Source: JAAFIP01 sp043777795 (lineage in GTDB: Bacteria; Pseudomonadota; Gammaproteobacteria; Burkholderiales; Burkholderiaceae_C). From it: a DNA stretch of 64,000 nucleotides. Under the pieces are notes generated by a model, which had not been told where the DNA came from, made no database searches, and saw only the letters and a list, made by a program, of their open reading frames with translations. Location of the stretch: the NCBI GenBank assembly GCA_043777795.1, contig JAYWHJ010000090.1:1-64000 (forward strand), read 5' to 3'. Position numbers and translations under genes: made by a program. Below, one piece after another: positions 50,830-60,065 of this stretch; the first letter of the stretch is position 1; every line of letters begins with the position of its first letter.

Positions 50830-52369
50830 CTAAGGGGCGGTTGGATAAGGCAACGCGGCGGCCAGCAGCACACTCACGCATAGACCTCGGCCCGGCAGGG
50901 GGCCCGCCGCGTCTCGCCCCGGCTCGCCCTGCCCTAAAGTGCCATCGCCGAGCTGCAATTGGGTGCCATGCAAGCGCGCAATCTCGTCCGCGATGGCCAA
51001 GCCCAAACCGGTGCCCTCGCCTTTGGTGCCTTGCACACGGTAAAAGCGCTCCAGCACGCGGCTACGCTCGTCTGGCGCAATACCGGGGCCGTCGTCGCAC
51101 ACTTGCAGCGCGATACCGGCTTGCGTGCGCTGGCAACGCAGCGTCACGCAGCCTCCTGCAGGCGTATAACGGATCGCGTTGTCGCACAGATTGGTGAGTA
51201 GCTCGCGCAGCAGCCATTCATGGCCCGGCACCACCAGCGCGCCATGGCTGGCGTCGATGTCCAGGCCCAAGTCAATGCCCTTGGCGGTCGCATCATCCAG
51301 TTGCTGCTCCAGTACTACGGCGCACAAGGCTTGCAGGTCTACGCTTTGCATCGGCTGGGCGGCGGCGGACTGGGCGTCAGCCCGCGACAGAGCGAGCAGT
51401 TGGTTCGCCAATTGCGAAGTGCGGCGCGTAGCGTGGCGCAGGCGGTTAATTTCTGATGCTCCTAATTGAATAGCTGCTCCCGCAATATTTTGTTGGCCTA
51501 CAGGCACTTTACCTGTATAAACCTGAGCTTGAGGAGCATTGACGGCCTGCGCCCAGGCCTCTACCTGCGCTTGCAGACCCGCCAAGGGGGTACGCAGTTG
51601 GTGCGCGGCATCCGCCACAAAGCGGCGTTGCGATTCGGCCTGCGCGTTGACCAATGCGAACAGGCGATTGAGCGATTCCACCAGCGGACGGACCTCGTCG
51701 GGCGAGCGGCTGGCATCCAGCGCGCTCAGGTCGCGCGGCGACCGGTTTTCCAGCGCTTCTTTCAGTTCGATCAAGGGCCGTAAAGCACGCTGCACCGCCC
51801 AGTTCACGGCCAGTGCTGCGGCGATGATGAGCAGCAAATTAGGCAGTAGCACTTTGAGCAGCAGCGAGCGCACCCAGTTTTGCCGAGCGTCTGAGCCATC
51901 AGCCAGCATCACCACCAGCTCACCTGCCGGGGTGCGCGCGCGTTGTGCCACGATGCGGTAAGTCACCCCCTCAAAAAATTGGCTATGAAACTCAGAGTCG
52001 TTGGTAGAAGGAGTCGGGGTGGCCAACCAGGCCGGCCCGAGCAACATGCGGCCATCCAGCGTGCTCACACCCCAGGCGGACAGGCTTTGGCGGGTACGCA
52101 TAAAGTCTTCTATGGCGGGGGCCAGCAGTATCACTGGTGGGCCTAGCGGTGCCCGGCCTTCGGCCACCACCGAGCCTACGACCAGCGGCACTAAGCGCTG
52201 CAACTGCTCGTCTTGCAGCAAAGCCGCGCTGCCTGCAGTTTGGTAGTCAAACCAAGCGCTGACGCAGGCCAATACGGCCAAGGGCAGCAGCAGCAAAACC
52301 AGCAAACGGCGGCGCAGGCCCGCCATGACACCCGTGGGCGACGAAGGGCTGAACCGACCCCGGCCGGCT

Positions 52370-52383
<14 letters not shown>
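50830..52383 (-). CDS. Sensor histidine kinase, QseC/TctE-like, with repeat-encoded insertion
   Basis: The 517-residue protein has two membrane helices (residues ~18-40 and ~155-180), a periplasmic sensing domain, a HAMP-like region, a dimerisation/phosphoacceptor domain with H261 in FVADAAHQLRTPLAG, and an ATPase domain (NLCDNAIRYTPAGG, DDGPGIAPDE, GEGTGLGLAI). Between the two helices of the phosphoacceptor domain 21 extra residues (about 286-307, containing QQNIAGAAIQ) come from a mini-repeat copy; the other kinase in this window lacks them. The ATG at 52383 overlaps the response-regulator gene by 14 bases. Ligand unknown. Confidence 0.9.
51463..51525 (+). repeat. Mini-repeat copy within the kinase dimerisation domain
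   Basis: TTGAATAGCTGCTCCCGCAA followed by TATTTTGTTGGCCTACAGGC is a near-consensus forward-strand copy. Its length (about 63 bases) equals the 21 extra residues in the kinase. Confidence 0.92.
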
Positions 52384-53060
<677 letters not shown>

Positions 53061-53065
<5 letters not shown>

Positions 53066-53169
53066 AGATTTGTAAGTTGGGGTCAGATCAAAATTCAGGA
53101 AAGTAACGTCATCGGAGACTATTGAGCATACCGAAATTTTGCTCTGACCCCAAGTTGCAAATCTATGCG
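53061..53169. repeat. REP-like inverted repeat overlapping the response-regulator start
   Basis: Two 35-base arms (53061-53095 and 53135-53169) are inverted copies with three mismatches: CGCATAGATTTGTAAGTTGG plus GGTCAGATCAAAATT at the left, and the complement of CGCATAGATTTGCAACTTGG plus GGTCAGAGCAAAATT at the right. GGGGTCAGA-CAAAATT is a motif I associate with REP/RAYT-type elements in proteobacteria. The left arm includes the ATG of the response-regulator gene. Confidence 0.9.
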
Positions 53170-53198
53170 TAGATTTCGCTTGCGGAATCTGGCGCGGC

Positions 53199-54116
53199 TC
53201 AGTGAGACCGGATCATCGTCCCATAAGCCTGGTCAGTCAAAATCTCCAGCAGCATCGCATGCGGCACCCGCCCATCCACAATGTGCACCGCATTCACCCC
53301 GCTCTTGGCAGCGTCCAGCGCGCCAGCTATTTTGGGCAACATGCCGCCCGAGATGGTGCCGTCCGCTATCAGCTCGTCAATCTGCTTGGCCGTCAAGTCC
53401 ACCAGCAGCTTGCCTTGCTTGTCCAGCACACCGCTGATATTGGTCAGCATCATCAGCTTTTCGGCGCGCAGCACGGTGGCTAATTTGGCGGCCACCACGT
53501 CGGCGTTGATGTTGTAGCTCTCGTTGTTCTCGCCAAAACCAATCGGGCTGATCACTGGGATAAACGCGTCGTCTTGCAGCGCCTTGACCACACTGGGGTC
53601 AATACTCACAATGTCGCCCACCTGGCCCACGTCGTGCTCAATGTTCGCGTCCTTGGTGTCCAGCAGCTTGAGCTTGCGCGCGCGTATTAACCCGCCATCG
53701 CGCCCCGTCAGGCCCACAGCCTTGCCACCGGCGGCGTTGATCAAACCCACAATATCTTGCTGCACCTCACCAGCCAGCACCCACTCCACCACTTCCATGG
53801 TCTCAGCATCGGTCACGCGCATGCCTTGGATAAACTGGCCCGTTTTGCCTAGGCGCTTCAGGGCCGTCTCAATCTGTGGCCCACCGCCATGCACCACCAC
53901 CGGGTTCATGCCCACCAGCTTGAGCAGCACCACGTCTTCAGCAAAGTCAGCCTGCAGCGCAGGATCAGTCATGGCGTTGCCACCGTATTTAATCACCAAG
54001 GTTTTGCCGTGGAATTTGCGAATATACGGCAGCGCCTGCGCCAGTATCTCGGCCTTGTCGCGCGGGGTGATGTGGGACAGATCTACGGTATCGGTAGTGG
54101 TATTGGCGGTGGTCAT
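53199..54116 (-). CDS. argB: Acetylglutamate kinase
   Basis: The 305-residue enzyme phosphorylates N-acetylglutamate in arginine synthesis. Motifs are TLVIKYGGNAMTDPALQADF, DVVLLKLVGMNPVVVHGGGP, VVEWVLAGEVQQDIVGLIN, NINADVVAAKLATVL and DGTISGGMLPKIAGALDAAK. The ATG at 54116 is chosen because the 70 upstream codons in frame run through intergenic repeat sequence. It lies next to slmA in related genomes; the two-component genes and a REP-like element separate them here. Confidence 0.96.
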   Translation of the reverse strand: MTTANTTTDTVDLSHITPRDKAEILAQALPYIRKFHGKTLVIKYGGNAMTDPALQADFAEDVVLLKLVGMNPVVVHGGGPQIETALKRLGKTGQFIQGMRVTDAETMEVVEWVLAGEVQQDIVGLINAAGGKAVGLTGRDGGLIRARKLKLLDTKDANIEHDVGQVGDIVSIDPSVVKALQDDAFIPVISPIGFGENNESYNINADVVAAKLATVLRAEKLMMLTNISGVLDKQGKLLVDLTAKQIDELIADGTISGGMLPKIAGALDAAKSGVNAVHIVDGRVPHAMLLEILTDQAYGTMIRSH

Positions 54117-54267
54117 GGCATGGCCTTGGATTGGGGGTACTGAGGGGATCAAGTTGGCAGGGGTTTGGGCGAAATAATAGCCTATGGACGGATTATCACT
54201 GGTGGGGCGCTGTTGGTTCAGGCTCCTTACGGTACCTAAGCTGCCTTGGTTGTGTTGCTGCGTTGCC

Positions 54268-54438
54268 TTGAAGATGGCTGCTCTACCTTGGTCACGTTGC
54301 GGCGATGGAGGAAGTTGCGCTGTCAAAAATTTACGAAAACACGCGCGAATACCGTCGGTAGTACAACCACCATTTGTACCGCGCGCCTTTCTCCAGTTTT
54401 TGCATCACAACCACACTCCATCACCGCTTGCTGGCTTG
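54268..54438 (+). repeat. Left inverted-repeat arm of the 54.3-55.7 kb element
   Basis: This arm has two conserved blocks: 54287-54345 (59 bases, three mismatches to the right arm; contains GCGGCGATGGAGGAAGTTGC) and 54394-54438 (45 bases, identical to the right arm; contains GCATCACAACCACACTCCAT). The ~45 bases between differ. The remaining ~190 bases up to the gene, and the ~150 bases before argB, show no further feature. Confidence 0.9.
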
Positions 54439-54626
54439 CGTGGTGCGCGCTTAGAGCCGGCTGGTTGCTGCTTCGATCTGCTCACGGCGCCTGAGTCTAT
54501 GTGGAACGCGAGATCAGCATGCATTGCAAAATGCCTAAAAGTCAGATATCAAACCTACCTGAAAATGGTGTAAATTTAGATCGAACTCTGCAATTTTTCG
54601 CAGATGATTGATATCTACAGAAAACC

Positions 54627-55424
54627 ATGCCCTCCCGCGCATCCTTGTTGCTTGCACTTGTTGTTGGGTCGACCTGCAACTTCGCGTCCGCCCAAGACGT
54701 ATTAGGACAGGCGCGGCTAAGAGTGTATCTACTTAGTACCTATACAGTGATAGCTGAGAAAGCCTGTGTAGAGAAGTACTCAGACCTTAAGGTGCCTCTA
54801 GCCCTTGCTAGAAGTGAATTTCAGCAGAAGTTGACTGTTGACGTTGAACTTGGAAAAGAGTTTGGCAAAGCACTCGTTGCAAAGCGTGGTGAAGACATTG
54901 GAAAACTGGCTGAGCGGCTTGCATGGCAGGATCTCGAGAAATTTGTGGCTACGCCACACCAGGGTTTTCGGCAGCTTTGTGATGACTTGGTTCGTGAGAC
55001 AAAAAGTCGTGCCTATTGGTCGATTAATGACTATCTCCGGGAGGATTTCGAGACGCACATGATGGCGGTGGGAAATCGGCAAGCGCTGCCATGCAGCTTC
55101 ATTCCCTTAAGGCTAAAAGGTATTGCAAGTCGTTTCATTAATCGAGGACACCAAACTACCGAACCAGACCTAGTTCTTGACCAACTTTTTTATCTTGAGG
55201 TGCTTGATCTGTCCGAAAAAGTATCTAACTGCCTTGCTGGGCAGGCGCGAGCGACAGAGTATCGGGTTGTTCCTGGCGTAGAGTTGCAGACGATCAGCGG
55301 GATTGTTAACTCGCTGCAAAGCGCGCTGATGCCGTATCGGGAAAGCAGCACTGAGAAAACCGAGGTCATGCGGGTCGCCAAGGAACGTGCAACTGAGTTT
55401 TTGCGTGAGCAAGAAGGAAAATGA
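54627..55424 (+). CDS. Secreted/periplasmic protein of unknown function, cargo of the inverted-repeat element
   Basis: The 265-residue protein has a cleavable signal peptide (RASLLLALVVGSTCNFASAQ) and a mostly helical mature part with two short Cys-containing segments and no motif I recognise. EKACVEKYSDLKVPLALARS, FRQLCDDLVRETKSR and YRESSTEKTEVMRVAKERA suggest an alpha-helical domain. The gene is AT-richer and uses rarer codons (CTA, TTA, ATA) than its neighbours, a sign of recent arrival. It is the only gene between the two inverted arms, so it was probably moved with them. No function is proposed. Confidence 0.7.
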   Translation: MPSRASLLLALVVGSTCNFASAQDVLGQARLRVYLLSTYTVIAEKACVEKYSDLKVPLALARSEFQQKLTVDVELGKEFGKALVAKRGEDIGKLAERLAWQDLEKFVATPHQGFRQLCDDLVRETKSRAYWSINDYLREDFETHMMAVGNRQALPCSFIPLRLKGIASRFINRGHQTTEPDLVLDQLFYLEVLDLSEKVSNCLAGQARATEYRVVPGVELQTISGIVNSLQSALMPYRESSTEKTEVMRVAKERATEFLREQEGK

Positions 55425-55428
55425 GGTT

Positions 55429-55475
55429 GTAGACCAATAGAATATTGCGGGAATTGCTACGCAATGCATAGCCTA
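55429..55475 (-). repeat. Mini-repeat copy behind the cargo gene
   Basis: GTAGACCAATAGAATATTGC followed by GGGAATTGCTACGCAATGCA matches the reverse-strand family at the inner half. It lies between the cargo stop and the right inverted arm; the 307-base gap holds nothing else. Confidence 0.75.
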
Positions 55476-55570
55476 TGGTTTTCGTTGATACATTCGCCAG
55501 CGAGCCCTACAGACTCCGATTCGCCAATATGCTCGGCTCCGTCACACGCTGGCATCTGATGCGTAGTTAC

Positions 55571-55736
55571 CAAGCCAGCAAGCGGTGATGGAGTGTGGTT
55601 GTGATGCAAAAACTGAAGAGAGGCGCGGGGATCAACTCTATATGACTACTCAGCCAGTCGCGTGTTCTCGTAAGTTTTTGACAGCGCAACTTCCTCCATC
55701 GCCGCAGCGTGACCAAGCTGGAGAAACATCTTCAAC
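55571..55736 (-). repeat. Right inverted-repeat arm of the 54.3-55.7 kb element
   Basis: This arm is the reverse complement of the left arm: 55571-55615 is identical over 45 bases and 55659-55717 has three mismatches in 59. Its outer end (TTGAAGATG on the minus strand) includes the stop codon of srkA. Confidence 0.9.
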
Positions 55737-56814
55737 CAACCAAAGGCTCCTCTCGCATAGCCTCAATCTGCTCCTGCAAAAGCTGCACCTGCTCATGCCA
55801 GTACGCACTGGTTCCAAAATGCGGAAACGCAATCGGAAACGCCGGGTCGTCCCAGCGGCGGGCGAGCCAGGCGCTGTAGTGGATGAGGCGCAGGGTGCGC
55901 AGGGGCTCGATCAGCGCCAACTCGCGGCGGTCGAACGGGCGGAACTGCTCGTAGCCGTCCAGCAGGGCGTTGAGCTGCTGCGTGCGCTGGCGGCGATCGC
56001 CCGAGAGCAGCATCCACAGGTCTTGCACCGCCGGGCCCATGCGGGCATCGTCCAGGTCTACAAAGTGCGGGCCAGCGGCTTGCGTGGTGCTACCCTCGGG
56101 CGTCCACAATATGTTGCCGGGATGGCAGTCACCATGCAAGCGGATGTGTTGGATACCGTCTGCATCTCTGTCTGTCTCCGAATTTGCACTAGATGCCCCA
56201 CCTGCCAGAGCAGAATGTGCGCAAGCAGCTACTAATTCAATAGCTTCTACATAAGCCTCTTGCCACGCACCACCCACTTCCGGTGCCACCATCTGATGCT
56301 GGACCAGCCAATCATGCGGCTCGGCGCCAAAGGTGTGCACGTTCAGCGCTGGGCGTACAACAAAAGGTTTGGCAGCGCCCACAGTGTGGATGCGCGCCAG
56401 AAAGCGGCCAATCCACTCCAGCGTGTCCAGCTCGTCCAGCTCTGGCCTGCGCCCGCCTTTGCGCGGGCTGATGCTGTAGCGAAAACCGTGCGCGTGGTGC
56501 AGGGTTTGACCATACAAAGCAATCGGCGCGGCCAGTGGAATCTCTGCAGCGGCCAGCTCGGCGGCAAAGGCGTGCTCTTCCAGTATCTGTGCATCGCTCC
56601 AGCGCTCGGGGCGGTAAAACTTGGCGACCACGGCATCGCCCAAGCTGTTGTCCACAGCGTCGCCACTGTGCTCTTCCACATGCGCCAGGTACACCCGGTT
56701 TTCGTAGCTGGACAGTGTCATCAAACGGCCATCGCAGCGCACGCCAGCGGCTTCTAGGGCATCAAGTACCACCTCGGGTGTCAGGGCTTCAAAGGCATGG
56801 GGGGTCAAGGGCAT
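55732..56814 (-). CDS. srkA: Stress response kinase A (YihE/RdoA family)
   Basis: The 360-residue protein is a Ser/Thr kinase of the APH-like fold that counteracts toxin-mediated death and Cpx stress in E. coli. It has LSSYENRVYLA, GDAVVAKFYRPERWSD with the ATP-binding Lys, FRYSISPRKGGRRPELDELD, the catalytic loop HIRLHGDCHPGNILW and the metal-binding DLDDARMG. The ATG at 56814 is chosen because the upstream frame is repeat translation. Before the catalytic loop lies an extra region (about ELVAACAHSALAGGASSANS) partly encoded by a mini-repeat. The stop codon lies in the right arm of the neighbouring element. Confidence 0.92.
   Translation of the reverse strand: MPLTPHAFEALTPEVVLDALEAAGVRCDGRLMTLSSYENRVYLAHVEEHSGDAVDNSLGDAVVAKFYRPERWSDAQILEEHAFAAELAAAEIPLAAPIALYGQTLHHAHGFRYSISPRKGGRRPELDELDTLEWIGRFLARIHTVGAAKPFVVRPALNVHTFGAEPHDWLVQHQMVAPEVGGAWQEAYVEAIELVAACAHSALAGGASSANSETDRDADGIQHIRLHGDCHPGNILWTPEGSTTQAAGPHFVDLDDARMGPAVQDLWMLLSGDRRQRTQQLNALLDGYEQFRPFDRRELALIEPLRTLRLIHYSAWLARRWDDPAFPIAFPHFGTSAYWHEQVQLLQEQIEAMREEPLVG
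56202..56250 (-). repeat. Mini-repeat copy inside srkA
   Basis: CTGCCAGAGCAGAATGTGCG followed by CAAGCAGCTACTAATTCAAT matches the family in its TTGCGC variant. In the srkA direction it reads AIELVAACAHSALAGG. Confidence 0.75.
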
Positions 56815-56839
56815 GAGGCAGGGGCTATTTGTAAGTGTT

Positions 56840-56888
56840 ATTGGCCTGTAGCGCAATAGAATATTGCGGGAGCAGCTATGAATTATGC
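56840..56888 (-). repeat. Best full-length mini-repeat copy, between srkA and the DUF2855 gene
   Basis: TTGGCCTGTAGCGCAATAGA followed by ATATTGCGGGAGCAGCTATG is the most complete reverse-strand copy. It overlaps the stop codon of the DUF2855 gene and fills the gap to srkA. Confidence 0.95.
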
Positions 56889-57967
56889 AGCGACACCATA
56901 TGCCCCACGCGCGCGTCACCCATGCCTGCCAGCACCTGGGTGTAGGCTTTTTCGGCTGCGGGCACGCCGTGGTGGTACTCTACGGTCAGCCATGGTTTGG
57001 CGGGGTTGGTGACGCTGGTGCAAAAGGCCTGCCAAGCACCGACGGTGTTGCGGCCAAAGGCTTCGGGGCCCCAGTCGGCGTAGCGTTTTTTGATTTGTGC
57101 AGGTGCAAAAAATAGCGTGGGTTTGGGGCCGGGCAAGTCCCTGCCGCCGCCCAAGTGCGCCACATGCGTGCCGCCTATCGAGCAGCTGTAGGCCAGCTTG
57201 CCAAAGCGGGTGTGGATAGCGCGGCGCAAATCGGCGTTGCCTGCAAAGTCTACGTACACGCAGGCAGCGTCTTGCGCCACTTCGCTTAGCTGCTCGTAGC
57301 TGAGCACGCGGTGGTAGCAGCCCAGGCTTTCGCAAAACGCACGGTTGCGCTCTGATGTGAGGCCCACCACCTCGATGCCAGAGCGCTGGTGCAGCTGGTG
57401 CGCCGTGCCGTAGGCGGTTTTGCTCGACGCGCTGGACAAGAGTAAGGTGTTTGCGCCAAAAAAAGCGTTGTCGGCCAAAAAGTCATCGATCAAAAACGAG
57501 GTGATGAACAGCGGCCGCAGCAAAGCCTGGATGTCTTCGGTGTCTGCCGTGTAGAACGGGTCTGTAGCGCAGCGCATGTAGCTGTTGTACACCGGGTGCA
57601 GGTCGGCGCGGTGCGCTGCAGTGTCAGAAAAGCCTTTGTCGCTGAGCTTGCCTGGCGAGAGCACCGCGTGGGTGGCAAAGGGCCAGTAGCCATACAAGCG
57701 CTCACCCACTGCCACGCCGGGGTGGCTGCTTTGCACCACGCTGGCAAAGCCCCACACGGGTATGTTGCCCCAGCCTTCCTCCGCTGTGGGAAAAAACTGC
57801 CAGTATTTCATGGCATCCCCAAAGGCGGCATAGGTGATGTTGTTGGAGGTGAAGGAGAATTTTTCTATCCGCACACGCACTTGGCCGTCCGCCAACGGGG
57901 CGTCGGGGGTGGTGCTGATTTGGGTGGTGTGCAGTGCGTCTTTACGCACCAGTAAGCGGGTGTCCAT
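56876..57967 (-). CDS. DUF2855-family (MDR-like) protein
   Basis: The 363-residue protein has the medium-chain-dehydrogenase-like layout of DUF2855: TTQ-rich start, SFTSNNITYAAFGDAMKYWQ, GNIPVWGFASVVQSSHPGV, GERLYGYWPFATHAVL and GTHVAHLGG. The classical GxGxxG is replaced by LLLSSASSKTAYGTAHQL, so nucleotide binding may be altered or lost. No catalytic zinc site was seen. Its 3' end lies in a mini-repeat copy, and the gene is divergent from the GMC oxidoreductase gene. Function unknown. Confidence 0.85.
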   Translation of the reverse strand: MDTRLLVRKDALHTTQISTTPDAPLADGQVRVRIEKFSFTSNNITYAAFGDAMKYWQFFPTAEEGWGNIPVWGFASVVQSSHPGVAVGERLYGYWPFATHAVLSPGKLSDKGFSDTAAHRADLHPVYNSYMRCATDPFYTADTEDIQALLRPLFITSFLIDDFLADNAFFGANTLLLSSASSKTAYGTAHQLHQRSGIEVVGLTSERNRAFCESLGCYHRVLSYEQLSEVAQDAACVYVDFAGNADLRRAIHTRFGKLAYSCSIGGTHVAHLGGGRDLPGPKPTLFFAPAQIKKRYADWGPEAFGRNTVGAWQAFCTSVTNPAKPWLTVEYHHGVPAAEKAYTQVLAGMGDARVGHMVSLHNS

Positions 57968-58159
57968 AGCGTGTCTCCAGATAAATCACCGCTATATAGA
58001 GCGGAAAACGAGGGTGCCTACAGTATAGAGAACTGTGCCTAATGAACTCCAAATGGGGGACTTTCCTAGTGGTTAACGACAACTAGCCTGTAATACTAGC
58101 GCATCGCATCACCGCTTGCGCTAGGCCGGCACCGATGCACAGATTTGCGGAAAACAACC

Positions 58160-59761
58160 ATGTTCGACTACATCATCATCGGCGCAGGCGCAGCGGGCAG
58201 CGTATTGGCCGGGCGTTTAAGTGAAGACTCCAGCGTGAAGGTGTGCCTGCTAGAGGCCGGCGGTGCAGATAACTCCGTCTTGATCCACTGCCCCGCAGGC
58301 CTGGCCCTGATGGCGCAAACCAAACAAGCCAGTTGGGCTTTTGAGACCGTGCCGCAAGCCGGACTGAACGGCCGCAAGGGCTACCAGCCGCGCGGCAAAG
58401 TGCTGGGCGGCAGCAGCTCAATCAACGCCATGTGCTATATCCGTGGCCACCGCAACGACTATGACCACTGGGCCGCGGAAGGCAACGCAGGCTGGGCCTG
58501 GGACGATGTATTGCCCTATTTCAAACGCTCAGAGACCAACGAGCGCCCAGCGCATGGCGAGTTTGCCCAGCACCACGGCAGCCAAGGCCCGCTCAATGTG
58601 ATGGACCTGCGCAGCCCCGCCCGCTTTGGCCCGATGTTTATCGAGGCGGGTGTCCAAGCAGGTTACCCGCGCAACGACGACTTTAACGGTGCCCAGCAAG
58701 AAGGCGTGGGCATGTACCAGGTCACGCACAAAAACGGCGAGCGCTGGAGCGCGGCCAAGGGCTACCTCACACCCCATTTGTCGCGCAGCAACTTGCAGGT
58801 GATTACCGGCGCGCACACTACTAAAATTTTGTTTGATGGCAAGCGCGCAGTGGGCGTGGCCTATCGCCAAAATGGCCAAACACTGGAGGTGCGCGCTAGC
58901 CGCGAAGTGCTGCTGTGCGCAGGCTCCTTGCAATCGCCCCAAATCCTGATGAACTCGGGCATTGGCCCGGCCGCGCATTTGCAGCAGCACGGCATCCCGG
59001 TGCTACACGCAAGCAGCGGTGTGGGCCAAAATCTGCATGACCATGTGGACGTGGTGCAGGTGGTGAACGCACCGCAGATTACCGACTTGTTTGGCGTGTC
59101 GCCCATAGGGATGTGGCACGCGCTGCGCGGCATTATGCAGTGGCGCAAAGAGCGCAGCGGCATGCTCACCACCAACTTTGCCGAAGCCGGCGGCTTTATC
59201 AAAAGCCAGCCCAGTGAGGTGCAGCCCGACTTGCAATTGCATTTTGTCATCGGCAAGCTGGTAGACCATGGCCGCAAGCCCACCTTTGGCCACGGCTATT
59301 CTTGCCACGTGTGCCTGCTGCAGCCCAAGAGCCGGGGCAGCCTGACATTAGCCAGCAGCGACCCGATGGCCGCGCCGCTGATTGACCCGAACTTTTTAGC
59401 CCACAGCGACGACATGGCCCGCATGGTGCGCGGCTTCAAACTGATGCGCAGCATTTTGCAAGCCCCCGCGCTGGCTAGCCTGAGTGGTCGCGAGTTGGAC
59501 ACCACCGCCAGCGCCACCACCGACGCGCAAATTGAGGCCGTCATTCGCGCCAAAGCCGACACCATCTACCACCCCGTAGGTTCCGTGCGCATGGGCCTGA
59601 CCGACCACGATCCGGTGGACGCGCAGCTGCGCGTGAAGGGCGTGCAAGGCCTGCGGGTAGTGGACGCCTCCATCATGCCGCGCGTGGTCAGCGGCAATAC
59701 CAATGCGCCGACTATCATGATTGCCGAGAAGGCGGTGGACATGATTCGCGCTGCGCGCTAA
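58160..59761 (+). CDS. GMC-family FAD oxidoreductase (choline/alcohol dehydrogenase-like)
   Basis: The 533-residue protein starts MFDYIIIGAGAAGSVLAGRL, the FAD-binding dinucleotide motif, and has GKVLGGSSSINAMCYIRGHR, EVLLCAGSLQSPQILMNSGI, and the catalytic His and FAD site in YHPVGSVRMG and GNTNAPTIMIAEKA. GMC enzymes oxidise alcohols to aldehydes; this subgroup includes choline dehydrogenase and AlkJ-type alcohol dehydrogenases. The ATG at 58160 is preferred to a TTG five codons earlier. No cytochrome or transporter partner is nearby, so the substrate is open. Divergent from the DUF2855 gene. Confidence 0.92.
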   Translation: MFDYIIIGAGAAGSVLAGRLSEDSSVKVCLLEAGGADNSVLIHCPAGLALMAQTKQASWAFETVPQAGLNGRKGYQPRGKVLGGSSSINAMCYIRGHRNDYDHWAAEGNAGWAWDDVLPYFKRSETNERPAHGEFAQHHGSQGPLNVMDLRSPARFGPMFIEAGVQAGYPRNDDFNGAQQEGVGMYQVTHKNGERWSAAKGYLTPHLSRSNLQVITGAHTTKILFDGKRAVGVAYRQNGQTLEVRASREVLLCAGSLQSPQILMNSGIGPAAHLQQHGIPVLHASSGVGQNLHDHVDVVQVVNAPQITDLFGVSPIGMWHALRGIMQWRKERSGMLTTNFAEAGGFIKSQPSEVQPDLQLHFVIGKLVDHGRKPTFGHGYSCHVCLLQPKSRGSLTLASSDPMAAPLIDPNFLAHSDDMARMVRGFKLMRSILQAPALASLSGRELDTTASATTDAQIEAVIRAKADTIYHPVGSVRMGLTDHDPVDAQLRVKGVQGLRVVDASIMPRVVSGNTNAPTIMIAEKAVDMIRAAR

Positions 59762-59821
59762 ACGGGTTGGAGTGCGCTGGCCTGCAGCATGGTCGCTGCG
59801 CAGCGCGGGTTTGATGGGTTC

Positions 59822-59880
59822 AGTTCTGCCATGGTCACGTTGCGTCGACGCAGAAATTTGCGCTGCAAAACTTCCTAAGC
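59822..59880 (+). repeat. Degenerate relative of the 59-bp inverted-arm block
   Basis: TTCTGCCATGGTCACGTTGC followed by GTCGACGCAGAAATTTGCGC and TGCAAAACTTCC resembles the conserved outer block of the 54.3 kb element arms, with more mismatches. It lies in the 304-base gap after the GMC gene, which is otherwise empty. Confidence 0.55.
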
Positions 59881-60065
59881 TAATGCCACCCAACCGCCGC
59901 CGCGCCTACGCTTCAAACCATGCTACCGCTTCCCGCCAACTACCCCATCAACAGCCAACCAAGAAACTGCCTCTCCCCGCAGCCAATTTCGCCCCTCCCG
60001 CAGATTTCCCCGACACAAAGCCCCATACGGCCTAAAATCACTCCAACACCTAGAGGAGCAGAGTG

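Noticed and set aside
54268..55736. The inverted-arm element as an integron gene cassette
   Set aside because: Cassette recombination sites are directly repeated and individually palindromic; here the two arms are inverted relative to each other and no integrase is present.
56815..56919. A 35-residue N-terminal extension of SrkA
   Set aside because: It translates the intergenic mini-repeat (SCSRNILLRYRPIT) and has no counterpart in the family.
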